Source: Xestospongia bergquistia (lineage: Eukaryota; Porifera; Demospongiae; Haplosclerida; Petrosiidae). From it: a stretch of DNA of 64,000 bases. Shown one piece after another: positions 1 to 11,394 of this stretch (position 1 is the first letter of the stretch; every line of letters begins with the position of its first letter). The stretch is taken from assembly GCA_963965975.1 (NCBI GenBank), contig OZ014417.1, forward strand, positions 6,940,821 through 7,004,820. Reading direction: 5' to 3'. The notes beneath the pieces were generated by a model. That model had not been told where the DNA came from. It saw only the letters and a list, made by a program, of their open reading frames with translations, and ran no database searches. The translations under genes were made by a program, and so were the position numbers.

Positions 1-518
1 TCATTCTGTATATTTTATATGTCAGGACAACAATATATACAAGTGCATATATGTGCTTAAAAAATAGAATATTTTTGAGACATATATAGTTAACACAGAT
101 CTTATTTGCCCACAAATAATAAATGTATCATCAAACAACAAGGTTGATTGATACCTTGCTTGGGTCTGTGGGGTGGTTGTCTGCATGAGACACACAGCCC
201 AAACTCCTGCTTTCACCAAGACACATCAATAGCAGCCAACCCAATTACCAATCAGGACAGTCTAGGTCTTGCACTAATGATACAAGACTACAAGAGTTGT
301 CTAACATACACAGAGCAAATGCATAGAGGTGAAAGGTTAAGAAAATGAAACAATTAAAATTGCTCTCTCAAAAGTTCCTCAAACAGAGGAAACACACTCT
401 GCCCATGAAAACCTGAACCAGCTTCATCCTTTTTATTTATAGACTCATTAGCAGGTTCATGAGTCTTTTAATTTCATTGTTATACATAAAATACTCTATA
501 TTGATATAATCAGATTTT
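1..518. other. 3' flank of the kinase gene
   Basis: No convincing coding exon is seen here. Short open frames lack splice context or family similarity. On the minus strand an AATAAA hexamer (432-437 on the plus strand as tttatt) lies about 80 nt beyond the kinase stop codon and is the likely polyadenylation signal of that gene. Confidence 0.5.
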
Positions 519-3500
519 TCAAGAGTTGAATGCATTGATGTCAATATAGTCAGCTAGTGGTTTCATAATGTCTTCTACAAACTGTACTAAATCAGAAAAT
601 GGCGGTCTCTCCTCTGGATTAGATTTCCAACAGGACATCATTAATTGGTATCTGAAACAATAATTATAATGTTGAAATTAATATATCATTTCTTACATTT
701 CCTCTGAACATGCTGCATTATTTGGAATTAAGAGTCTACCTCCACTGTCTAGTAATTGAACTACACTCAAAGGGTCTAAACCAGGATAGGGAATTTTACC
801 AAGACTGAACACCTCCCAACATAATACACCATATGACCACTGTGTAATTGGATGAAAGTTAATCAAAATGTAATATACTGACCACATCTGTCTTTTCAGA
901 GAATAGACCATCATGAAGGCTTTCTAATGCCATCCACTTAACTGGAAATTTGATAGGACTTTTATCAGATTCATTTTTTCCCCATTGTCTGTAATAATTG
1001 CGTATATAAACATCTTTTGAGAGTCCAAAGTCACCAACTTTAACAATCCCATTATCATCAATCCTAAATGACAGAGTGAATTAAAGAGAGTGGGACACAA
1101 CTTACATGCAGTTTCTAGCAGCAAGATCTCTATGTACAAATTTCTTTTCAGCTAGATATGACATTCCCTTAGCAACTTGTAAACACATTGAAAGAAGCTG
1201 CTTCCTTGCATCAAGTACAATATCATCATCACTAGTTTCAGCAATTGTTAAATTTGGTCTCTCTTTCTTGAGATAAAACAACAGACTACCTCTAGCCATA
1301 AAAGGCATTACAACATAAGGTGCCTGATCATGATCAAGACAGATTCCAATAAGAGGAAGAACATTAGGATGATCAAAAGAGGACATCTTTAGACTCTCTT
1401 CGATAAGAGAGTTGACATCTTCTTTCGTGTAAAGACCTTCCATATTAATTGAGGAATTTTATATGATTTTAGTGTTAATGATAGTACTGACCTTTGAGTG
1501 TTTTAATAGCAACAGGTACTGGAGCACTTTTAATGATGTTACCATCAGGAGTTAATATCCCTCGATAAACTGTCCCATATTCACCTTCAATTGTGTATAA
1601 TATAATGTGAATTAAATATAACATATTAACAATACCTTGACCAATTGTCTCTTGTAATTGCAACAATGATCCTGAAATAATCTTACACTTAGATAACTGT
1701 TTCAAAAATGAACCATGTATATGTGGGTGTGTAGGTACGTCAGTGATCTCTTCTTTGTTGTCACCTTGTCCTGTATATTTTTTGGCTATTGCAGTAATTG
1801 ACCTTAAGTCATTGATAGTTATGGAATATATATTCTCACGACGATGTGTCATCTCCGTTTCATTGCTAAAAAACAAAGTTATTGCTTGTAATAATAATAA
1901 TAATTATATAGTAAGTTACATGAAAACTTGTATATATTAAAAAGCCACTAGCTTCATTACCTAGTATGTATTGTCTTCCTTCTTTTTAAGCAAACTATTA
2001 TTATAATCACTATTGATATAGATAGGAGTAGTATGACAATTACTACTGCAATGATTATAATTAAATAAGCTGCCAAGCTAACTGAATTTGAGGGTTGTGG
2101 TGATGTAGGTGAGAATGATGGAACATGGGATATAGTTAACAAAGGTCCTGATGTAGAAACGTATGGTACAGTCGACGAAGGTCCTAATGTAGGAACATTT
2201 GATGTAGTTGACAGAGGTCCTGACGTAGGAACATATGGTACAGTTGACAGAGTTCCTGATGTAGGAACATATGGTACAATTGACAGAGGTCCTGATGTAG
2301 GAACATATGGTATAGTTGACAGAGGTCCTGACGTAGGAACATATGGTACAATTGACAGAGGTCCTGATGTAGGATCATATGAAGTAGTTGATGAAAGTCC
2401 TGATATAGGAACATATGTTGTAGTTGATAGGAATCCAGGTGTGGATAATAATGCTAGAAAATATAGTGCATGTAATTGACAAAAGATACTCATCAACATT
2501 GATTTATCATATCAATTATAACATGTTACACCAAGCCCTACAAGCAACCCCCCCCCCCCCCCCAAAAAAAAACACTAATATGAAAATGGCGAAGCAATAC
2601 ATGCAACAAATTCTGGCATGTAATTGAATAAAATTACATGTTTATCAGCCAACAACATAGCATATGGTAAAAAGCAACCATTTCTCTATTTAGCAGCTAC
2701 TCTAGTAAATTTATTATAAATGCTATCTAAATAAGAAAAGGTACTAATAATAAGTTAGAATGTCCAACAAGTTCCTTGTCTTAATTATTTTTTAAATGTA
2801 TTTGTGTCCCCATAAAATATAGTACAATAGTACTATCATATATATACATATATATGCTTAAAAATGTTGTCATCAAAATTGATAGAGTTAGCTTTTTATG
2901 CCCTAGTATGTTCTCTATAATAATGCTTCTATCTCTGTCATCTTTATAGTAAAGCCTCAATTTGTAAAATTGTATTGCTAACTTCCATTGCAACTGATTT
3001 AGTTTTTGACTATCAATTAAATATTCAGGAACAGGATGTTGTAACAGTAATTGAAATCAATTAAGTACATAATTGACTACATGTTTTTAAGCAAAGGCAA
3101 CAGTAATTGAACTCTAGTCAAATGAACTAATTAAATATTATAATTCTGTGGCATATCTGGGCCCAGGCATCAAACTTCACTGATAATTATATTCATTATT
3201 AATTAATTTAAATGTTTTGTAAGTCAAGTTAGGTACACATCTATTTGCCAGAATATTCTACAACAGTGGAGTATAGTAACATCAAAACTTGTTGATAATT
3301 ATGTAATCAGTTTACCATTCCTAGTGTACACCTAGCGTCTATTGTTTGGTACATTGACTATATGTTACTCATACTATGTTGTTGTGGTTATTATTAACCG
3401 AGTCACTTCATGTGGAGACATAAAATGTAGTCTTCGGCTGACCCCTCAGACAAAGCAATGTAATGGTAAAGACAAATAAATAATTAATTATGTAATTAGT

Positions 3501-5375
3501 AGGGACTTTTTTGGTACTAATAATAATGGTAGTTGTAATTGGGTATATTTCCAAGTAATTGTAATAGTAATTGTTTCATGATTTGGTGACAATAATGGTA
3601 TTAAGTAATCATGATGTAATGGTAATTGTAATCATTACATTACAAAGTAATTAAGAACATCATTACTAAGGAAAACCTATGAGATATTAGATGACAGGAA
3701 TAACTTAATTTATTTGATAACTGTTATACTGTTAAAATGGATTGGTTGATTAGTCCATTGGATTGTATGTAACATATCAAATACATTAAAAATTATTAAT
3801 AACATGCATTGTTTTTATTACTCATTGCTGTATATACATTAAAGTATGTGTACTTAAATAAATGAATTCCTAAAATAGCTTGGGTATAGTATGGAGGGTT
3901 ATCCCATAATAAAATCAATAGTATCCCCCCATGACAGCAATGCTACCATAAAATGCTTGTAGTGACTACTATTATAGCATTCATTAAATAAATGAGATAT
4001 TTTAAATATTTTTCAGTTGATTTCACAACTCACTACACAATTGTCAATCAGTTAATTTTATCATTGACAGCTGTTTTACTTTATTATATTACAATATCTT
4101 ATGCTGTATTATATGCAATATAAATGACCATAGATTGGTTAGTTCAAATGATCTATTTTATAGTGTATCTATTTTTCATCTACCATGTCATTCTATGTTG
4201 GTATGACACACTTTACATTAAACAAGTATAGTGGCACTATGAATTTAACTTGATATCATTAATAATTACACAACTCTATAACAATAACTCATTGTATATT
4301 GTGGATGCATAAAATAAAGAATTCAAGCAAATACAAGGGCACTATTAACAACAGTGAAGAAAGTATAATTGAAAAATCTCAGTTAATACACTAGCAGTTA
4401 AAAGAACAGTTTTATTTCATTTATTGCTTTAATTAATAAACAGAGTGCAAACTTTATTTGTATAGTGAACATGTGAACCCAACTAATTATATAACTGCTT
4501 GGTATATACAGTGTGTCAGGCAAAAGAAATAATAATAACAAACTAAAAACTTTGCTATTAAAAACATTAATGCCATGGGCTTCATCTAAAACTAGACTAT
4601 ACACACATAAAAGTTGTGTTTAAATAAATAAAATAAATTAAGTATATTTATTTTAACAAAATGAAATAATTAACTTACTATTCAGAGAACGTGAAGGTGA
4701 ATTAAGATTGTCTGATATGGACATGCTTAAAAATACAGTTGATAAAGATGTTTGTAGCGATTGTGATAATGGTATACCATTCTCCATTGAAATAATAGTG
4801 GTCAATGATGAGGTCATATCATCATCTTGTACAGTACTTGTTGTTGTCATTATTGATAGTTTGGCTGATACAGAAGTGATTGTCGATATCATTGATGGTG
4901 TTCCATCAGATGTACTAGTAATATTTCCTGTTACTCTGAAAGTGACGTTGATTCTTTTTTGACAGTCATCTTCATAGCAACGACAAAAGATACGTTGACC
5001 GATGTCTTCAACAGATGTAACTTCAGAATAGAGATGAAGACAGTTAGGAAAGACAGTATTACCATCTACATTTGAACAACTTGTGTGGTGATTTTGAAAT
5101 GAAAATTTCAAAGCTTGATATTTCCCTTGTCCATTTTTATTGGTTATGTGAACTAACGAAAAACAGTAAGCCTTAGTGACATTTATATCCACACAATTTG
5201 ATGTAATGGGAGGCTCACAGTACACGTTGTACAGCCATGGATCAATTTGTGACACAGTACAGTTTGGAACTACATTTGATAAACAGCGTAAACATTTAGT
5301 AGCTGTACAATTCTCTACGCTGCCCAGTATACACGGAGAAAGGAGGACAAGACAGAAGACGACAAAGGGAAACAT
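519..5375 (-). CDS. Receptor tyrosine kinase with Cys-rich and Ser/Thr/Pro-repeat ectodomain
   Basis: Eight exons join in phase, all with GT-AG sites: 5375-4679, 2453-1961, 1865-1636, 1584-1492, 1436-1106, 1063-883, 839-697 and 651-519, giving 766 residues. In order: a signal peptide (MFPFVVFCLVLLSPCILG), a Cys-rich ectodomain of about 130 residues ending FCRCYEDDC, a Ser/Thr-rich stretch, nine 12-residue repeats, a TM helix and a kinase. Kinase landmarks are the Gly loop GQGEYGTVYRG, the Lys in VAIKTLK, HRDLAARN, DFGLSKDVY, a paired NYYR in the activation loop, PVKWMALE and WSYGVLCWEV. All catalytic residues are present, so it should be active. PVKWMALE and HRDLAARN are tyrosine-kinase signatures. 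The join of exon 1 to exon 2 crosses a 2.2 kb intron and rests on phase (1 base plus 2) and a strong TTTTCTAG acceptor. If that join is wrong, a shorter protein could start at 2499. The ectodomain is loosely reminiscent of three-finger or activin-receptor folds, which is weak inference. Confidence 0.88.
2107..2430 (-). repeat. 36-bp coding minisatellite in the kinase ectodomain
   Basis: Nine tandem units (the first two of irregular length) encode variants of LSTVPYVPTSGP between the Cys-rich domain and the TM helix. The four central units are nearly identical and the outer ones diverge, as expected of a minisatellite that changes copy number by slippage or unequal exchange. The residues suit an extended, possibly O-glycosylated stalk. 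Confidence 0.85.
2454..4678 (-). other. Large first intron of the kinase gene
   Basis: A 2.2 kb intron, long for this window, bounded by donor GTAAGT (minus strand, 4673-4678) and acceptor TTTTCTAG (2454-2461). It contains a homopolymer pair (about 19 C then 9 A, near 2550-2571) and a stretch rich in TAATGGTAATTGTAAT-like words near 3480-3660. I see no coding exon in it. If the exon join is wrong, this would be intergenic. Confidence 0.55.
3480..3660. repeat. TAATTG/GTAATGG-rich dispersed repeat
   Basis: Short words such as GGTAATTGTAAT and their reverse complements recur many times here and again near 6721-6850. The stretch can fold on itself, so a degraded MITE-like repeat or simple low-complexity sequence are both possible. 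No clean terminal repeats or target duplication could be defined. Confidence 0.35.
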
Positions 5376-7024
5376 CTTTGTTGTAGGTTGGTTCTTTTAC
5401 TCCCACGTATCATAATTAACTATTGATTCTATTCAGTGTTCATTTTTTTAAAAATATTCATATCATTTGAAGTCGCGCCTACCATGTACGTGTTAATTGC
5501 TATTAATTGTAAGGCAAAGTGAACGTGGATTGTCTCTTTATCTATAATATGACATAAGGTGTATTGTAGTAATGTAGTTAGAAATTTATGATCAATTATG
5601 GTACACACATTGTGCTAATTTAACAAATTAACATTGTACTTGCCTGAGTTATATAGAGCTGTTTAAAAGACCTAAAATAAATTGTCACTAATTAAAAAAC
5701 ATTCAAAATTGAAACAGCTCTATATATGAATTTTATATTGCTAAGTTAATTATAAAAATGTATGTATACGACATAATATGAAGCAACATCATGCTCAGAG
5801 TAAGAGCATAATATAACTGTAATATCTTAACACAATTATTATAGTTAAACTCAATTTATTATATTGTTGTAATAATGGCTTGGTTCATTTAACCAGTCCG
5901 TTATCATGTTTACTGCAAATAATACATTGTAAGATACCAAGAAGCTTAATTTTAGTTAATACAACTCTGTTTTAAGCATTACTATACTACAGCTAATGTT
6001 GGCCAGACATTTGTGATAAATGTAGGCAACAGATTTCAAGAAAGCAACAGATATAACACTATAAATATTGATTGGTTACAATATATGGTATAAAGATTGT
6101 GTGTAGCAAACTTATTTTGATGTAAAAATTAAGCATAATAATGTTTTGATTACTAATAAAATGTACTACTGTTTGTGTAGTTACTGGTTATAACCAGTAT
6201 TTATGATTTTTATTGGTATTTCGTATGAATGCATACAAACTAATTCATTTTACAGCGATGTATAGACCCTTTTTTGTTGCTACAATGAAAAGATAAGATC
6301 AAAATAGACTATTGTTTTAATTACTAGTAAAGCTTCCCACATTAGTGATAATAATAGTGTAAACAGAAGTAAACAACAGATTTCCCTATTAAGAGAGAAC
6401 AATAGATACCTTAACCTTCCACATTACTATAGTACAAACATAAAAAGAAATGCTATCTGTTTTAATTACTAACATATTACAACTTCCTACATTAGTAATA
6501 GTAATGGTGTAAACAGAAGTAAACAACAAATTTCCTTATCAAGAAAAAGTGATAGATGCCCTACCCTTCCATATTACTACAGTACAAACATAAAAAGGAA
6601 ATAGACTACATTGTACATAAAGACTAAGGTCACTGTTTTGTAATGGCATCTTATACAAAATCACATAACTTCATCAATTAACTAAATGACTTGCCACGAG
6701 AATAAAGGGTGTGTACATCAGTGATGGAGTAATGGTAATGGTAATTGTAATTTTACAGTAATTGTGTAATTACTTATAATTGTGTACTAAAATTGTAATT
6801 GTACATTGACTAAGAAATTCTAATTGACTACGATTACATCAATAATTGGGAAAGCCGACCTTGACTATGAATATAGTTAAACTTTTAAACAGTATTAAAA
6901 AACATTCTATGTGCCAAGCTACATCTAAACAAGTAGACAGGTATTCAACACTGTAACAACTATGTATCATAGGAAGAAAAAAGAGTTCGCAGAAAATTTA
7001 GTTACTGATATGATCTTTCTTGTC
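5376..7024. other. Intergenic stretch between kinase and VWA genes
   Basis: No coding exon is recognised. It contains two imperfect tandem copies of a roughly 146 bp unit (about 6310-6605) and a low-complexity TAATTG stretch (6721-6850) like that inside the kinase intron. The upstream region of the kinase gene (minus strand) lies immediately above 5375. Confidence 0.5.
6310..6605. repeat. Tandem duplication, about 146-bp unit, two copies
   Basis: Both copies contain, in order, GTTTTAATTACTA, a stretch ending GTAAACAGAAGTAAACAACA, then AGTACAAACATAAAAAG. They differ at scattered positions, so the duplication is not very recent. No coding content is seen. Confidence 0.6.
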
Positions 7025-10000
7025 TCATTTTTCTTCTGAAAGAAATGTTCCATCCTATAAAATAAAATTTAAAATTTTATTTGAATATATTTTAATTATC
7101 ACTTTCTCTATTGCAAAATAATTTTATATTTACCTCTAAATTTTCATCAATGTTAGATAACATTACAGTTTTGTCATCTTTATCAGCTTCTTTTTTCTAT
7201 AATAACGCAATACCATTGTATATTAATTACATTATATTATATTATTATTATATTAATTATCTATGATATATACTATTAAATTAATAACACTATTTTACCT
7301 TTTTTTTCAATCTTCGTGTATAGATAAAGAATCCAACTATTATAATGTTTATAGCAATACAAACAATTAACAATGGTACTGACACTCCCACTGATACAGT
7401 AAACACTTCAACTGAACAAATAAAACAAGTTTATGAAACAATTTCATTAATGAAAAATACCTTTGTTAGATAGCGCAGGTAATGATACAAAAGATTCTTG
7501 AGAAACTTCTCCAATTCCCATTTCATTTTTACCAGCAACCTATAAGATAGGGCTGAATTACTTGAATTGATCATAAACTATTTACTTTGATACCATACGT
7601 AATACCGGGACTTAAATTTCTGATGTGTGCTGTAACAAACTGATTAAAAGACCCATTAATTGGTTCAACTATATACTGCTCCTGTAATGAGATAAAAATA
7701 TATTGTTATTAATAACATAATTATAACTTACCCATTCATCTATCTTTAAATCATTTCTGTAATAAATTACATATTCTAATATATTTCCATTAGGACAATC
7801 CGGTGGTTGAATTCCTAATAAAACAGTTGTTGGGTCAAATTCTTTAGCACTGACAATATTTGGAGAACTGGGAACTAATAAATGGATCAGCAGAGTGGAT
7901 AAATCACACAAAAAAGATGTTATTGTTCTTACCATCTGCATTTGTCCATAAAGCATATGGCTGACTTTGAAGTATTCCTCCCATGAAAGCAACATTTATC
8001 ATAACCTGAATAGTCTCATTGTGAGGAAGATCTTTAATATAATACAGATAATTAAGAGAGGAAGGACCGGTGTCAATGTCAATGTACTTATTGGTCCCAT
8101 TATTAAATATTAAATGAACACTATAATTCAAAGCATCATCAACATTGTCTAATACTTTCCAGCTCAATAGAACATCTGCAAAACATGTGTTAGTTGCAAA
8201 TACAGCAAATGCTGGAGCTACAATTACAGGTACAGTCAGAGAATACAAATGAGAGCTGCATTCATTAATGACTGTCAAAGTCCAACTAAGTCGTTGGTCG
8301 TTATTTAAATTTTTGAGATCAATATCTGATGCCTCAAGAATAACTTCAAAAGCTTCATATGTATTGTTTACATTGACACTGGATAAAGGAGTTTCGTGGA
8401 AGGTGGTATTACCCATATTTAACATTGACTTCATATTCATTGTAACAGGCTGTTTTCCTTCGTTCATTACAGAAAAATGGAAGACAGACTTTGCATCAGG
8501 TGAGATAATAAGTTTAGAAATAGTAGTATTTAAAGTTGTTGTAGCCTCAGAAAATGTGATAGGTTTCTCTGAGATAATTTTTTTGAAAGAATTACTTGAA
8601 ATATCTTTCCCTTGTATTTGGTAATACACTGGAGAGACTATATCTGGGATTATAAAACTGCCAAAAAGAATGCCAGCACACTCTGTTAATTCTGTCTGTA
8701 GTATATGTGTGCCATTTACATGAATTAAATGAAACAGCAATGACTCGGTGAGATCAATCTTGGATAATTGAGGTGAATTAATAATAAAGTAAGCATAGTC
8801 ACCTGTATAAAGAAATAGATAAGTCATCAAATTAATAATGCATATAATATTCCATCCTCTGTTTTTGTAATATCTCTTACTTACAAACGAATGGAGCTTT
8901 TAAAGCAGGCTTGAATGCTTGTGTTTGAGGGTCTATCTCAATATAGTCCATTACAAATGTTAACTCCAGTACAATATCAAGTGATTTGTCTTTAATATAT
9001 CCTGTAGACAAACATGTACTCCATTGTCCATACTGAGGATGGTCCTTCTTATATACAGTAAAGTCTCCAATGATAGTTATGTTCACGTCTGATCCATCAG
9101 GTTGGACGACCTTCATAACAGGATTGAGGGAAGTGCTATGAATCAGTAAAGAGAACTTGGATGTAAATAATGAGATATTAAATTTATAGCAACTTGTATC
9201 ACTATTGTTAGCACTATTTGAAATATAGTTAACTTGACTATCATTTATATTTTTACAAATCTCTAGACCAAATTCTGATGATTGCTGTGCTTCGTACAAG
9301 TAATCTGCAAATTGGGTGAAAGCCTGAGCGTCAATTGAGTGCACTGCAAAACCACAAGTTGCAGCGGCTATGTTAAGGTAGTGACTATATTCACAACACC
9401 AACAATTGCTGAAGAAGAAATGAACAGTGATGTGGGCATTATTTGGGTCAGTAGCATTGCCAATAACATAAGGATAGAGTTCATCATCTTCTGCTGAGGC
9501 ATCAGTTAGTACAATAATGTTATGTTTGCCTATCGTCTTGACTAGTGGGTCATCGATACTGTTAATAAGTTCAATAGCTTTTAATATGCCTATCATACCA
9601 TATTCAGGACAGTTATATCCACCATTTGCTTGAAGACTGTTTACATCAATTAAGAGATTGTTCATACTATAGACTGGTACAGCACCTCCTGAAGCAGAAA
9701 AGTGTGCATGAGAATTATTGTCATTGGAATTATATCGTGCATCATATATCCTGTAGAACTCAAGATCTACATAGAGAGAAATGTTAAATTAGTAAAGCAT
9801 TGATAGCTTTAGGTGAAGTGGTCTGCATTAGGTTCATTAATCATATGGTATAACTCTCAATGCTAATAGTAATTTAGTGTACAAAGTCTTGCTAAATGAA
9901 TAATTACTAATCTTTAACACTTTCTGTTTCTGTTTCACTTACTTTCAATATAGTTCTGTTTTAAAAAGTCATTAAACCCTACCAAAACATAGCAGTATGT

Positions 10001-10750
10001 TAGAATATTCTCTTCACTTTGGATAAACTGATTGATAATATTACGAGCAGCAGCAATCTCTTCTGACATACTTCCAGTTGTGTCTACAACAAAAGCCAAA
10101 CAATTATAAGGCTGACTTTCCAGAGTGTTATATGGACAGTCACCACTACTAGGATCAATGTTGAAAATACAAGGCCATACATCATGAGGATCAAGACAGT
10201 CATAAAGAGCTAAAATGGTGGATGCAGAAACACAATCTAAAATATGGGAAGATCTTTTTTGCTTGTCAGAATTCCCTTGAATAGATTTCAAGTCCTGTAA
10301 ACATAACACTTTACCGTAGTCTTCTTGGATGGTAGTAGCATCAGTAATAGAATCAGTAATATGTTCTACAAATGTCTTCACAGCTATAGATTTATCCTCT
10401 TTACTGTATTGGTCTTTTTTCTGTCTGTAGCAGAAAACTAAATAAGACTCTGAGATCACACGAATAGCTGATTCAAATCCCCTTAATCCTTCTTCAGATT
10501 CAGTTTTATTATAAGCACTAGCAATGGCAGAGTATAGAGAGGTAATATTGCCTGCATTCATAGTGACATTCAAACCAGGCTTACTCTGAGCTAGTATATC
10601 TTGTAGAAGACTGATTACTTTACTGGTAGCATCAGCACGTTGGTCCAAATAGTCCTTGATGGCTGTATAAGAGCAAGACTTAACAGACACTATCTGGATT
10701 AATAAAAACGAGGATGTGAGTATCTTTAGCAGTTGTAAATGGAATGCCAT
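7025..10750 (-). CDS. VWA-domain, FN3-like single-pass membrane protein
   Basis: Nine exons join in phase: 10750-9943, 9766-8885, 8802-7933, 7874-7732, 7681-7586, 7539-7461, 7411-7299, 7196-7134 and 7054-7025, about 1027 residues. I chose the Met at 10750 because it opens a normal signal peptide (MAFHLQLLKILTSSFLLIQ) in context AAAATGG; an in-frame Met at 10798 would add 16 polar residues. After a Cys-containing N-terminal region, a VWA domain begins near residue 215 with the MIDAS motif DTTGSMSEE and continues through VLTDASAEDD. Its wording resembles VWA domains of VWA7 and hemicentin. A long beta-rich, N-glycosylation-rich middle follows, then an FN3-like unit (VPSSPNIVSAKEFDP to SPGITYGIKVAGKNEMG), a TM helix (VPLLIVCIAINIIIVGFF) and a cytoplasmic tail of about 40 residues. 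Likely a cell-surface adhesion or recognition protein. The partner is unknown. Confidence 0.87.
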
Positions 10751-10798
10751 TTTCATATGATACATGTATGCATAGTTCTTGTGAGGTAAATGACACAA

Positions 10799-11394
10799 TA
10801 AATTAATTCATTGTTCATTGTGAATTTTATTTACATAGCTAATTGAGTTTATCATGAGACACACCTTTTATTTTATATATGTCCACTAACCAAACCTGTT
10901 ATTCTTCTAGTACAGGACCCTATAATATGTTAGTAAAAAACTTATTTTGGTTTCAGCATTTGTTGAAAGGATGGTACTTTAAAATTAGCACTTAGACTAC
11001 TCGAAGCAATGCTTTCTATAAACTTAGGTTAAACTTTTGATAGGATTCTGAGATCACATTAATAACTGGGGCAAGTCCTTTTAAGTCTCTTCAATTCTGT
11101 GAAGATAAGTCATATATCAATAGTTTTGTCACTTTCACAAAGACTTATACTAGAGTTATTCAATTCTTGTAAGGTAAATAACATATTATTATATTCATAC
11201 TAAGTTAGTAATTTTGTGGTTTCTTTAATAATAAAAATAGTGTTACTATCAAAAATGTTAATGTACACTGAAAGGTCATGAACAACAGATGGGCATCAAC
11301 TGTTTCATCATTTACTCTGACACACAAGTTACTGAATAACTAAACATGTTGTTACTCTGTAATATTTTAACTCTCTGTCTCCTCAGTTTTAGAT
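10799..11394. other. Spacer with a probable decayed copy of VWA exon 1
   Basis: Around 11040-11090 the wording (TTCTGAGATCACA then a stretch like CAAGTCCTTTTAA) echoes 10447-10495 inside VWA exon 1. Around 11165 TCTTGTAAGGTAAATAACA echoes the region just upstream of the VWA start. The order is kept but most of the exon is missing, so this looks like an old truncated duplicate. The match is by eye and weak. Confidence 0.3.

Noticed and set aside
2184..2414. Second open frame across the 36-bp repeats (LCQLYHMFL-type units)
   Set aside because: Alternate frame of the kinase ectodomain repeat. Since 36 is a multiple of three, all frames tend to stay open.
8268..8624. 118-codon open frame on the plus strand
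   Set aside because: Antisense of a well-supported VWA gene exon.
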